A DNA stretch of 64,000 bases from Amorphochlora amoebiformis (GCA_054601695.1 BAAHQB010000104.1:372001-436000); one strand, 5' to 3'. Positions 1-42,652 are shown, counted from the first letter of the stretch. Program-made: numbers and translations. The notes: a model not told the origin generated them from the letters alone.

Positions 1-102
1 ATAATATATATATAAATATATATATATATATAATATGTATATATATATAAACAATATATACATATATATATATATATATTTATATATTCATATACATAAA
101 AC

Positions 103-562
103 CTCCAAGGAACATCCATGCGTGGTAAGAATTTTTGGCCCAGCCTGAGAGCACTCCGAAGCCTAAATGGATATCTAATATACATTATGTACATATCTAT
201 ATATAAACATGAGCATATAAATTTTTAAATATATGTATATCATAATGTATATTAAACAATATATGGAAGTTTATATGCGTGTGTGTTTGTTGAGGTATTT
301 TCCGCAGTGCATAAAAAATATTATACACACATATGTACACAAATATATATTCATATAATAATATATATATATATATATTATATATGTATATATATATGTG
401 TGTATATGTGTATCTATATATATATATGTATATGTGTGTATCTATATATATATATATATATGTAAGTTATATATATTATATATATATATATGTATATATG
501 TACATAAATAAAAACATACATTATCTACATATATATATACATATATATATACATATACAAAC

Positions 563-615
<53 letters not shown>

Positions 616-709
616 CATATAGATATATATATATATATATTGAAATATATATATATATATGTTTATATATATTTCAATATATCTATATATGTATATATAT
701 ATATGTTTG

Positions 710-751
<42 letters not shown>

Positions 752-817
752 CATGTGTATATGTAGATATGTATGTATGTATATTGAAATGTATATATAC
801 ATGTGTGTTTATATACA

Positions 818-861
<44 letters not shown>

Positions 862-991
862 AGCACCTAGACCAACTAGAAACGCTTCAGCGAGGCCAAG
901 CGTCTGGTAGACCATAATAAAGTCATTCCAACCTGAAGTTTACATATATATATATATACATAATATTATAAAAACTATATATGTATTAATG

Positions 992-1022
<31 letters not shown>

Positions 1023-1088
1023 ATGTAGACTGTATATGTAAGTGGACATGCCCCTATGCAAGAAACATGCTGTAGAATGCCATACAAG

Positions 1089-1122
<34 letters not shown>

Positions 1123-1237
1123 TAATATTCTAGCATAGATACCCCAATGGATATCGTTGTTGGAGTGGATATGCTATATTTATATTATATAAATATTTGT
1201 ACATATATATACATTTATTTATATATATATATATATA

Positions 1238-1280
<43 letters not shown>

Positions 1281-1365
1281 CTAGCATATAGACCCCAATG
1301 GATAGTGGATATGTATGTTTATGTTATATATATATATATATGTATTATATCTATATATATACAAC

Positions 1366-1415
<50 letters not shown>

Positions 1416-1803
1416 CTAGCATATATACCCCAATGGATATCGTTGTTGGTGTGGATATGCTATATTTATATTATATACATACATATATATATACATATGT
1501 ATATATATACATACATATACATATATATATATATAATATATATATATATATAAATATATAATATTCTAGAATATATACCCCAATGGATATCGTTGTTGGG
1601 TGGATATGCTATATTTATATTATATCATATATATATATATATATATTCATATGTATATATATATATATGTTCATACATATGATATTCAAGCATATATACC
1701 CCAATGGATATCGTTATTGGAGTGGATATGCTATGTTTATATTATACACATACATATATATATATATATATACACATATATATTATATATATACATATAT
1801 ATA

Positions 1804-1841
<38 letters not shown>

Positions 1842-1997
1842 CATGTACATATATACATACATATATATATACATACATATATATATATATATATATATGT
1901 ATACATATAATATTCTAGCATATATACCCCAATGGATATCATTGTTTAAGTGGATATGCTATATTTATAATATACATATATACACACACACACACAC

Positions 1998-2030
<33 letters not shown>

Positions 2031-2133
2031 TAATATATAGGTAATATTCTAGTATATATATATATCGTTGTTGGAGTGGATATGCCATATTTATTATATA
2101 CATATATACATATAGACATATATATATATATAC

Positions 2134-2177
<44 letters not shown>

Positions 2178-2403
2178 CTAGTATATATACCCCAATGGAT
2201 ATCGTTGTTGGAGGATAGGCTATATTAATGTTATATATACACACACACATATATATATATACATGTATCTATATATATAATATTCTAGTATGTATACCCC
2301 AATGGATATCGTTGTTGGAGTGGATATGCCCCTCTGCAAGAAACAGGCTGTGGAATGCCACCATACACCAACAAGTCTCTTCAAATACGTACCTAAGGAT
2401 GTG

Positions 2404-2499
<96 letters not shown>

Positions 2500-2508
2500 C
2501 GTATTTAC

Positions 2509-2547
<39 letters not shown>

Positions 2548-2831
2548 TGTATGTATAATATGTATGTTGAGTGAAAACAAGAGATAAGAGAGGGAAGAGA
2601 AGAATAAAATGGGCGCCAGGGAAGAGAGGGGAGAGAGATTGAGAGGGAGAGAAAAAAGAAAGGGAAGACACATAAAGAGACTACGAGAGATTAAGAGAGG
2701 GAAAATGAGAGATTGTAAACAGGTTGGGGGTTTGTTTACGACATACGGGATAAGGACTAGAGGGGCCAAGCAGCATGCCACCACTGCCTGTAATATATAT
2801 ATATATATATATTGTATAAGGAGATATGTGA

Positions 2832-2865
<34 letters not shown>

Positions 2866-3057
2866 TATTATAATATATATATATATATAGATATATATAT
2901 ATACTATATATACATATATACGCATAAAAACTCTTTACATTAGATAATATTCATATGCATACACATATATATATGCATATACATATATATATATATATAT
3001 GTATATATATATTATATATATCTATATTGTATATATACATATAGCTACATAATATAA

Positions 3058-3088
<31 letters not shown>

Positions 3089-3153
3089 TGTATCGTATAT
3101 TAGATAGCATACATTATATATATTGTTATATGCATAATATAAATGTCTATACA

Positions 3154-3194
<41 letters not shown>

Positions 3195-3250
3195 TGTCAA
3201 TATATAAATATATAATATATATATATATATATATATAATATATAAATATG

Positions 3251-3294
<44 letters not shown>

Positions 3295-3351
3295 TGTATA
3301 ATTTATATATATTTCATACATGTATATATATATATATATGGATATATATGT

Positions 3352-3407
<56 letters not shown>

Positions 3408-4964
3408 ACATATATCGATACGTACTGAATGGATACGTACTATGAATAAGTACCATATATGTACATATCTAAACATATATATATATATATATATGTTCAT
3501 ATATTTATATCTATATATACAATACATACTACAAAGAAATCATTTTTATACATATACACACATACACACAAACATATATATATGTGTATGTATATATACA
3601 TACGCTTTTTACATACATACATATGTGTATGCAGGGAAACTCTATCGAGGTTGTATGCCCGGTAAACACAAACTAGCCCTCCACCCGTAACCCTAACCGT
3701 AACTCATAACCCTAGCCGTAACCCTAACCCTGCACTCATAACTCTACACTCGTAACCCTAACCTAACCCTAACCCTACACTCATAACCCTAACCCTAACC
3801 CTAACCCTACACTCATAACCCTAACCGTAACCCTAACCCTACACTCAACCCTAACCGTAACCCTAACCCTACACCATAACCCTATCCGTAACCCTAACCC
3901 TACACTCATAGCCCTAACCGTAACGCTAACCCTACACTCATAACCCTAACCGTAACCGTACACTCATAACTCTAACCGTCACCCAACCCTACACTCATAA
4001 CCCTAACCCTAACCCTAACCCTACACTCATAACCCTAACCTAACCCTAACCCTACGCTCAACCCTAACCGTAACCCTAACCCTACACATAACCCTAACCG
4101 TAACCTTACACTCAACCCTAACCGTAACCCTAACCCTACACTCACAAAAGCCTAACCCTAACCCTACGCTCATAACCCTAACCGTAACCCTAACCCTACA
4201 CTCAACCCTAACCGTAACCCTAACCCTACACTCAAAATCCTATCCGTAACCCTAACCCTACACTCATAACCCTAACCCTAACCCTATGCTCATAACTCTA
4301 ACCGTATCCCTAACCCTACACTCATAATCCTAACCCTACACTCATAACCCGAACCATAACCCTAATCTAACCCTAACCCTACACTCATAACCCTAACCAT
4401 AACCCTAACCCTACACTCATAACCCTAACGATCACCCTAATCTAACCCTAGCATTTGACCAATAATGCTAACCCAACAAAAACCCTATCCCTAAGAAGTA
4501 ACCTTTTAGCCATCCAATCCTATCCCTAATACTTTATGTACCCTAACCCTAACCCTAACCCTAATCTAGCCCTAACTCTAACCCGAGACAATGGTCCTCG
4601 GACTAAGACATGCTGACATGCTGAATAATCTGATCCTAACCCTAACCCTAACCTAAAGATATGTGTCTTTATGTATAAATATATATATATATATAAATAT
4701 ACATGAATATTTAAATGTATCGTTTACATACTAAATTTTTGTTATATTATATATATGACATATACACACACGCAACAAATATATATATATATACATATAT
4801 ACATGTATATATATATATATATTTATATTATATATATGTATATATATATTATATATATATGTGTTTGTGTGTGCTTTTATGTACTTATATATATATATAT
4901 ATATATATATTATATGCATATATATAGTATCGTATCCGAAATTGTGTTTGTATACTAGGTAATG

Positions 4965-5017
<53 letters not shown>

Positions 5018-5163
5018 ATTTCTAATAAGTATATATATATATATATTATTATATATATATATATATGTATATATATATTATTTATATATATATTATATAT
5101 ATAATATATATATAAACTATATATATATATGTATTTATATTATGTGTGTAATAAATCTATATT

Positions 5164-5223
<60 letters not shown>

Positions 5224-5254
5224 GCATATATAATCATAGTATATATTTGTGTAA

Positions 5255-5286
<32 letters not shown>

Positions 5287-5292
5287 TTCCTT

Positions 5293-5346
<54 letters not shown>

Positions 5347-5354
5347 TATACGTG

Positions 5355-5395
<41 letters not shown>

Positions 5396-5605
5396 ACATA
5401 TATAATATGTATGTATACGTTTAAGCATTTAGATATTTGTATATATATATATATATATATATAATCTGTTCATATATATATATGTACAATAATAATAATA
5501 GTAATAATAAAATATACCCCAAATTGTATAGAAATCTCACACGCCGCCATCCTTGTTATCCCTGGATTTGGTTTTATGTACTCATCTTAAAACAGACATA
5601 TAATA

Positions 5606-5642
<37 letters not shown>

Positions 5643-5790
5643 AATATATATGTATATATACATATACATTTTTGTTTGTGTTATTCATATGTATATAATA
5701 TATCTAAATATATATATATATAAATATATATATTTGATATTAAAAATGTATGTACATATATGTAATATATATGTATATGTATATATGTAC

Positions 5791-5830
<40 letters not shown>

Positions 5831-6160
5831 GATATAAATATATATACATACACATACATTTAGACTTTAGGTATACATAGGAGGGCATGTGTGTTATATA
5901 GAGGGAGAGAGAGAGAGAGAGAGAAGGGAACGTGAGAGTACACACTCATGCATTTACATATATATATACATATATTATTTATACATATATATGCATAAAA
6001 ATATGTTGTATTCATATATACAACTTACATCTATGTTTACACAGACATATATATATTATATATACATATATACATACATATATATATATATATATTATAG
6101 TATATATTTTGTATATAGGATATATATATATATATACACATATATATAATAGTGTATATA

Positions 6161-6193
<33 letters not shown>

Positions 6194-6279
6194 TTAAAAG
6201 AGTATACACATACCTATATCAATACATATAGTGAATATACGTATGTAGGTATACACATACATATGTAGTTAGTATATTC

Positions 6280-6316
<37 letters not shown>

Positions 6317-6342
6317 ATATGTGGATATATATTTACATGTAT

Positions 6343-6388
<46 letters not shown>

Positions 6389-6392
6389 TTTG

Positions 6393-6423
<31 letters not shown>

Positions 6424-6559
6424 GTATATATATGTATATAAAAATATATGTACATATATCTATACACATATATATGCATATGTATACATATATATATATA
6501 TATGTATATGTATATATTTATATATATGTATATATATATACATATAAAAAATATATACA

Positions 6560-6591
<32 letters not shown>

Positions 6592-7595
6592 GCTATAGAA
6601 ATGTCAACAGGCATATGCGCAATGTAATTACCCAGAGCACACCAGAAAGCAACCTGGTGCTTTAACAGCGCGAACAAACCCTGCACATGGACAACAAATA
6701 CACCGAAAGAATGAAGGTTAGAGGACTAACCCATAAGCCAGGTTTATTGGTTCGGGGTTGAAGTTTGCGCTAGATTAGGGCTGGGGGCTAAACTGAGCAG
6801 GGGTTCGGCTTCGAGTAGGGTTAAGGCTGGATCTAAGATGAACCGGTGCTAACTCTACGTTTGTGCCTCGAATAGGCTCAGATTTTGATGTTAAGTTGGA
6901 GAAGGACTTAGAAATAAATGAACATTTCGGGTTTATTGGAACCTCCTTGCAGCGCTTAAGACATGAGGGCAAGGCTTCCATGTCATTATTGGCGTTTAGA
7001 AAGTCGGTGGACGCAGAACGGCTCAAGAATGCCTGAATGGAGGGGTTAGACACATGAATTGATCATCAAAGGGTGCGCTGAGTGGTGACAATTAATACTA
7101 TTGTACGCTCCAACCAAAATCCACTTGGCCGGGGATACACTTAACGTTTCACGATGTTACTGACAACCTAACCCTCACCGTCGTGCAAGGACCGCTCTAT
7201 CTGGTGACTTTGGCGGAGACACCACATATGCGAACAGGTGGCTGTCAGAGGACGGGCTAACTCCTTGGGCTATTATGCCCACTTTCGCGCACGAAATTCG
7301 CATGATGTATGGCAACACACATTATCTTATGTCTAAGTTTGTTGGAGTTGGTCTCAAAAGAACAAAAAAAGCGAGTGTTTGCGACACATACGTTTCGAGC
7401 TTGGTCGTCGAGGTACATTTGATCGACCAACGACGCATATTCCACCGCTCTGGGACTCATGGCATCATCGCTGTGGAAAGACCCGTAAGTTTGACGCTGC
7501 GATCTCCTTGCTTGAAGTCCCTTCACATCAGAAATTGCGGCCACGGGTCGTATGCCAGCCTCCATTTCCGGTGTCCCGCGGTTGTCCCCGCCCAA
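103..7595 (-). CDS. Gene A: unrecognised multi-pass membrane protein, 5' part; continues beyond the left edge
   Basis: Nine exons are proposed on the minus strand: 7392-7595, 7321-7352, 7179-7241, 7054-7077, 6859-7021, 6632-6680, 5518-5561, 867-903 and 103-162. All junctions keep codon phase and give about 225 codons. The start is the ATG at 7595, which faces gene B. The first 160 residues are polar and Ser/Arg-rich, with no clear signal peptide. The later exons are hydrophobic (for example [30 protein letters not shown] and [19 protein letters not shown]), which suggests a polytopic membrane protein whose C-terminal half lies outside the window. A Cys-containing stretch ([15 protein letters not shown]) precedes the membrane part. 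I do not recognise the family. Weak points are two very short introns (39 and 32 bases) and a 4.6 kb intron at 904-5517. The existence of a minus-strand gene here is fairly likely; the exact exon set is tentative. Confidence 0.45.
1122..2345 (+). repeat. Minisatellite, about nine diverged copies separated by (TA)n
   Basis: The core CCCCAATGGATATCGTTGTT followed by GGAGTGGATATGC recurs near 1141, 1284, 1424, 1577, 1696, 1925, 2068 (truncated), 2188 and 2296. Each core is preceded by TATTCTAG(C/T)ATAT and followed by a TA spacer of variable length. A related flank (CCCCT.TGCAAGAAAC..GCTGT) stands at 1050 and 2330, just outside the array on both sides. It lies in the proposed 4.6 kb intron of gene A. 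Confidence 0.9.
2583..2708 (+). repeat. Polypurine tract
   Basis: GA-rich for over 120 bases, in the large intron of gene A. Comparable strand-asymmetric tracts occur at 5901-5935, 9027-9088, 17228-17268, 30905-31015 and 38795-38868 (purine), and at 13818-13945, 26413-26525 and 28690-28860 (pyrimidine). Confidence 0.85.
3685..4655 (+). repeat. Telomere-like array of CCCTAA with CCGTAA and ACACTCATAA variants
   Basis: Nearly 1 kb of degenerate CCCTAA hexamers (TTAGGG on the other strand). A higher-order unit of about 33 bases combines CCCTAACCGTAA, CCCTAACCCTA and CACTCATAA. The array decays towards 4650. It is internal, with sequence continuing on both sides, so it is either an interstitial or a subtelomeric array. 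Confidence 0.92.
4587..4625 (+). repeat. Short repeat at the end of the telomere-like array, second copy at 10318-10356
   Basis: The phrase ATGGTCCTCGGACTAAGA.ATGCTG..TAATCTGATCCT occurs at the right edge of the telomere-like array and again at about 10318-10356. There it is again followed by CCTAA-rich sequence. This suggests both segments come from the same subtelomeric-type repeat. Confidence 0.7.
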
Positions 7596-7659
7596 ATTTA
7601 AAATAGTCTGTCATCCTTAGTGACACACCTGTTGTCACGTGGTTTGGTCACATCATCTC
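7596..7659. promoter_or_regulatory. Divergent promoter between genes A and B
   Basis: Only 64 bases separate the two proposed start codons. The spacer contains CACGTG at 7636-7641 (an E-box/G-box palindrome), flanked by TGACA- and GTCAC-type half sites, and an AAATTTAAA block at about 7595-7605. If gene B instead starts at the ATG at 7810, the shared region is 214 bases. That it works in both directions is an inference from layout. Confidence 0.5.
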
Positions 7660-19177
<11,518 letters not shown>

Positions 19178-19670
19178 TTAAAATTAATCTAGTATCACTG
19201 TTATTAAAATTTGTGTATGTTTTTTTTTTTAATCCTGGATGCGTCTGCATCTATATTATTAGATCTAGGTATGTGCATGTATCTCTACTAGAGTCTGTAG
19301 GTAGCACCTAGGTCTAGTAGGTACGTATTAACGGCCCGAGTGTAACTCTATCATGGCTGTAGTCTAGGTAGTACGTTTACAATTTGATAAATGAAAAGTT
19401 GTGTAAATAGGAAATACAATTTGCATATGTATGATTTATTACATTGTATACTACTAGACTAGTGTAGTACTTGAAGTTTAACTTATGCTAGTTATGATCT
19501 AGATAATGCATATATGTGTGTGTATATATGTATATATATTTATTCTAATTATATCCAGTACGTAAAAATATATTTTCGATTTTTCTGATATACAAGTCTT
19601 GTAGTATAACTGAGCATTCCCATGAATTTATTCAGTACAATCAGTACAAGTGCAATCAATCCGCGGGCCC
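19178..19670. other. Convergent spacer between the 3' ends of genes B and C, CTAG-rich
   Basis: Both flanking genes end here. No coding segment was seen. The first 330 bases contain about ten CTAG tetramers, many in the palindromic settings TCTAGA, CCTAGG and ACTAGT. There is one short TA run near 19520. It probably holds both 3' UTRs and their polyadenylation signals. Confidence 0.55.
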
Positions 19671-20229
19671 TCAAATATTCCCATTTTCCTCCCAACTCGA
19701 CTCCTCGGTTTGGGGATGGCCTGCATGGTGTTGGTCACCGAGGGGAGGGTCGCGATCCTCCACCATTGGGCCGCCCTGAAACGAAGTTGGGACGGGTTCG
19801 TCGAACTTATGGAGGTGCCACACCGCGTAGGCAGAGTAGACAGATTTGATCTTAAGGTGATCCAGGAATTTGTCGCACTTGTAGCACCAGAAGCTTAAGT
19901 CTCCGAGGCACATAGCAATGCAGTGGCCGGTCTGCTGAGTCTCTTCGATCATGCACCCGCTTGCGTCGCGGCCGCAGAACACTTGGTGTGACGCTGGTTT
20001 GATACCGTGTCAGTACATACCTATATTAATCCTTTTTGTATTGAGATAATCGTACGTACCCATATCAACCCAGAGGTTGTACTCTTTATCGTAGCCGCAG
20101 CGCTGACACTTCATCTCCATATTTTTCACCTCTTTCGCGTCGAGCTTTGGGATTCAAGAATATTAAAATCATACACATTCACATATATAAATATATGATA
20201 CATAATGTATACATGTAATATATATATAT

Positions 20230-20262
<33 letters not shown>

Positions 20263-20392
20263 ATTAATATACATGTATATTTATATACATATGTTTGTAT
20301 AACCTAAATATAATATATACATATATATATATGTATATATGTAATATATATATATACATATATATATACATATAGATATATGTATATATGTA

Positions 20393-20425
<33 letters not shown>

Positions 20426-20453
20426 TGTATATATATATGTATATATATATATG

Positions 20454-20500
<47 letters not shown>

Positions 20501-22359
20501 ATGCATATATATATATATATATACATATATATATAAATGTATATTTATCTATATATTATGTACATATATTCTGAGAATATTCTATTCTTGTATGTAAGTA
20601 TTCCTACGGTGTTTGTATTTCGTCACAATTCAGTTGCATGCTTCTTTCATTCTGTCCATATGTTGAGATAATAATATACCACCTGCTGAATGTTCTCCTC
20701 CACATGCTCGCAGCTCTGAGCTAATTCGAGAACCCCAGACGGATTAGTTTCTGATATTTTGAGTAGGAATTATTCAGACAAACACCATCAGATGGAGCGC
20801 ATTGCCACATACAAAAATGCATAGCTGACTCACCTAAGTCTACTGCATTGAATTTCTCTTCTACCGTCTTGGATTCCTTCTCTGAAGGAGTTATGGTGAT
20901 ATATATATATATACATATCGTTTACAATTATCTGTATATACACATAAATATACATATATACATATATATATATATATATTATAGGTGTATTATACATATA
21001 CACATATCTATATATAATTTATATATTTATATGGGTATGCATATTACATAATTGTAAAAATGTCGAAACAAACACATAGATACACATACACACAACATAT
21101 ATATATATACATATATATATATATATGTATATATATGTATATATTACTGATATATGTAAATATTCATACACGTTTACACATAAATGTATTATATACATGC
21201 ACACATCAACAAATATATGCACATAAATGAATTACATACATACATACATAATTGACGTAATATTATTATATATATATATATATATATACATACACCCACA
21301 CACACACACACACACACCCACACATATATATATATATATATATATAATATATGTACACATATATATACGTAACTGCATGTACATACATACATGCATTCAG
21401 TCGAAGATGCAGCAGGAAAACCGCTTACCTTTTCCATCCGAAAACTCATCCTCAAATTCTACAAGAGAGATGGCATCACGATTACGAGGAAGATAATTTG
21501 GTGGAAGTTAAGAATACACACCCTCAGAGTCGTCATCCGAGACAGGCCTTGCTCTCTTCTTTTGGTTGTTCTGATGGTCAATTAGATACATGTACATGCA
21601 CATCTATACGTGTTAAATATGTAGATATGCATATATATATATATATATATGTAGATATACATATATATATATATATTTATATTTATATATAGTATACATA
21701 TTTATATGTATATGTATGGAAAAAGTCGTATTCATATATATATATATACATATATATATAGATATATTACATGTTGTATTATATGTATCTGTAGTGTGTG
21801 TATATATTTGCATACATATGTATGAATGCATCTAAACAACGTGTAATATAGAATATATACAACATACGCATCATCTATATTACATATATATATATATATA
21901 TATATATATAAATGTATGTGTATGTTTATGTATACAAATATATTATGTTTGTGCAAACATCAGATTGCCATACCTTCTTCTCTTCACTCGCAATCCTCTT
22001 GATATACTCCTTGACCTCCTCCCTGTCTTGCTTATTCTTCAGCACGGGTAACCAGTACATACTCTGTTTTTATATACATATATTAGAACATAATCTCGTT
22101 CTAACGAATTCATGCGTATTGAGGACTACCAGACTGCGTAGACATGCTCTAAGGTAGCCCTCAAACATCTCCTTGGCGATATGGAGCAGAAATGGCTTCT
22201 TGTAATGCTCAAGGTTCATCTCTCCTAAACACTTAAGGATGCGAGTCACGCGAAGCCTGGTAATCATTACGATTATTGTTCATGTACATGAAAAATGGCC
22301 CCAGATTGAACGTATATATATATTTATACACATATATATACATACATATAATATATATA

Positions 22360-22390
<31 letters not shown>

Positions 22391-22497
22391 AATAATATAA
22401 TATAAATGCATATTATACATACATATATATATATATATATGTATACTATGCACGAAAATCTAATGTCCTACCAGTTGTGTGCGCTGTCCATGTATAT

Positions 22498-22567
<70 letters not shown>

Positions 22568-23114
22568 TGTGTGTATACTATGCACGAAAATCTAATGTCC
22601 TACCAGTTGTGTGCGCTGTCCGAGAGGTTAGCGTATCGCTTCTTGAACCTCGCTGTGCGAGCAAGCGCTCCAGTTTCCCTAGGTTGTTATGAAAATATAT
22701 TATTAAAAGGTAGCTCTAACCAAACCCAACTTTCAGAGCCCAAGCACCTTGACCAATCCAATCCTATTCAATTTTACAATTTTAAGGCGTACCTATCTTA
22801 CAATTTTAAGGCGTACCTATCAACGAGCTTCATCCCATAGAAGTCCAGCATGAGCTCGTACGATTTTATTACACGCTAGCACAGACAGCAATCAGACAGG
22901 TTCAGTCTCTCACAGGTAGGATTATATTTATTGTATAGTATTGATGCATTTAGTCATTCTTTACTTTAGAAAATATTATATATATATATATATATATTTA
23001 TATACATATACATATGTGAACAGAAATATACATGTTACATTTTAACTTGTTTTCATACATGTGTAATGCTTATATGCATATATATATATATTATATTATA
23101 TATATATATATATT

Positions 23115-23169
<55 letters not shown>

Positions 23170-23373
23170 GGATACAAATATAAATAACATATATATAAAT
23201 ATTATATATATATATATATACATACATATATATATGTATAATATATATTTATATAATATATATATTATATATATATATACATATATTCATATATATATAT
23301 ATTATACATATATATATATATATATATATAAATACTGTATAAATTATTTATAAATATATATATATATATACAA

Positions 23374-23406
<33 letters not shown>

Positions 23407-23683
23407 ATATATATATATGGAATATGTAGCAGTATTATTCGTGTGTACACAAATCTAACGTGTGTGTATATGTATCTCTCTCTCTCTATATGTATATATC
23501 TTGAACAAATAATATATGTATGTACATGTATAAACATGTATACATTTTATCATATTGTATATATATATATATATAAATATATATATTTCTGTGTATATAT
23601 ACATATATATTATATATGTCCATATATATATATATATATGATATATATATATATATATATACATACATATATATGATATATAT

Positions 23684-23734
<51 letters not shown>

Positions 23735-24494
23735 CATACATACGTGTATCCAAGTATTGCAGAACGAACGCACAGATTAATGAACGCACAGACTAATGTA
23801 GGATACCTCATGTGCCTTGGCATCGGCACAGATTGCCCTTGCTTCGTGAAGCTGTAGGGGCTGATGGAAGCGAAACTTAGAAAAAGACGGGAGAAGATTA
23901 AATATATGAATACCTGGCTTAACCAATTCATACCCTTCTCCCGTATAGGGAACAACCACTGGATATACCCCTGCAAAATGAGAGATTGAAGGTAATCCAA
24001 GCAATACAGTTTCTGAGGCGGTTTTCTTGCATGTTCATGTCGTGGCTGTATTTGCGTCACTTACGTGGTGATACTCTAGCATTTTATATTTCCCGAACCA
24101 TTCGTTATGAATCTTGTCGATAAAGTTGCCTGAAGGTATGAATTAGCGCACATCCGGAGTAGAAGGAAAAAAAATTCAACCGTCTGGCTTGCAAGGAACC
24201 TCGTTGAAGTAGAAATCCTTGTTCTCCGTAAGCTGTATCAAACCGAATCAAAGTATCAGTTGTCCGCACATATGCTGCGTTGTCGGCTGTATAAAGCGGA
24301 ACAATGTTACGTTTAAGTCATCTTTCTGCCCTGGATATCCACGCCGATATCGCTCCTGGGAGAGCGAAAATTCAGACAAAAAAAGTATTTTTCGCCCATA
24401 ATAGCTGTCAAAATATATTCAACATTTAAACGAGTCACCGTACCACATCAAGCTGCGAGCGGCTGCGCTTCAGCTTGGGGCCCTGTCTCGACAT
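19671..24494 (-). CDS. Gene C: OGFr-domain protein with C-terminal ZnF-UBP zinc finger
   Basis: Sixteen exons in phase, 1,242 bases (413 aa), minus strand: 24444-24494, 24311-24355, 24181-24232, 24065-24129, 23914-23970, 23807-23851, 22817-22875, 22604-22678, 22130-22256, 21974-22063, 21522-21570, 21429-21458, 20834-20881, 20680-20720, 20060-20144 and 19671-19993. The start ATG encodes [13 protein letters not shown], a basic N-terminus. Residues of about 18-195 carry the opioid growth factor receptor (OGFr) conserved region: [56 protein letters not shown] and [18 protein letters not shown]. An acidic linker ([15 protein letters not shown]) follows. From about residue 291 there is an HDAC6/USP-type ubiquitin-binding ZnF-UBP: CQRC, NLW, HQVFCGR, TGH and [10 protein letters not shown]. 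In this family the GR and WCY residues grip the free C-terminal Gly-Gly of ubiquitin. The role is unknown; ubiquitin recognition is an inference. The stop is TGA at 19671-19673. Confidence 0.85.
22440..22622 (+). repeat. Duplicated exon-intron junction of gene C exon 8
   Basis: Positions 22440-22490 and 22573-22622 share about 48 identical bases, separated by a TA array. The shared block spans the last ~20 bases of exon 8 (minus strand), its donor site and about 28 bases of intron. The left copy is therefore an orphan donor inside the intron. Confidence 0.9.
22777..22824 (+). repeat. 24-base tandem duplication of the donor site of gene C exon 7
   Basis: Two adjacent copies of a 24-base unit containing CAATTTTAAGGCGTACCTAT give two identical GTACGC donors on the minus strand. 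Using the distal one would add Tyr-Ala-Leu-Lys-Leu and then a TAA stop. Confidence 0.88.
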
Positions 24495-24671
24495 CGCGAA
24501 GAAATTTCGGCACCCAACCTTTCTGGGACCCGAAATTTAAACTTTTAGGGATTTGAAAAAATTAAAATGAAACATCCTTAATACATAGGTATATTAAAGG
24601 GCTATTAAAGGGCCAAAACGGGCTCGCGGGGCCGGCACGTCATAGGCAAGCCGGTGGCGTATTTTGCACAC
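24495..24671. promoter_or_regulatory. Divergent promoter between genes C and D
   Basis: The spacer is 177 bases between the ATG of gene C (minus) and the proposed ATG of gene D (plus). It holds a CCCGAAATTTAAA block near 24530, AT-rich segments, a local repeat of TTAAAGGGC (about 24595-24615), and a GC-rich stretch just before gene D. There are no TA arrays, unlike the introns on both sides. Confidence 0.5.

Positions 24672-42652
<17,981 letters not shown>

Noticed and set aside
333-917. Long open frames rich in Tyr and Ile (YIYIYI) here and in dozens of other places on both strands
   Set aside because: They are translations of (TA)n and (TATG)n repeats. They are open in several frames and on both strands at once and have no domain signal.
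3631-3657. Plus-strand exon-like segment (GNSIEVVCP) with AG and GT borders before the telomere-like array
   Set aside because: It is isolated, has no partner exons on the plus strand, and lies inside the proposed intron of gene A.
3685-4655. CRISPR-like or bacterial repeat array
   Set aside because: The units are telomere-type hexamers without unique spacers, and the genome is clearly eukaryotic.
7275-7606. Two overlapping plus-strand open frames opposite the first exons of gene A
   Set aside because: The minus strand gives a start codon, donors and a phase chain leading to hydrophobic exons. The plus-strand frames have no such context.
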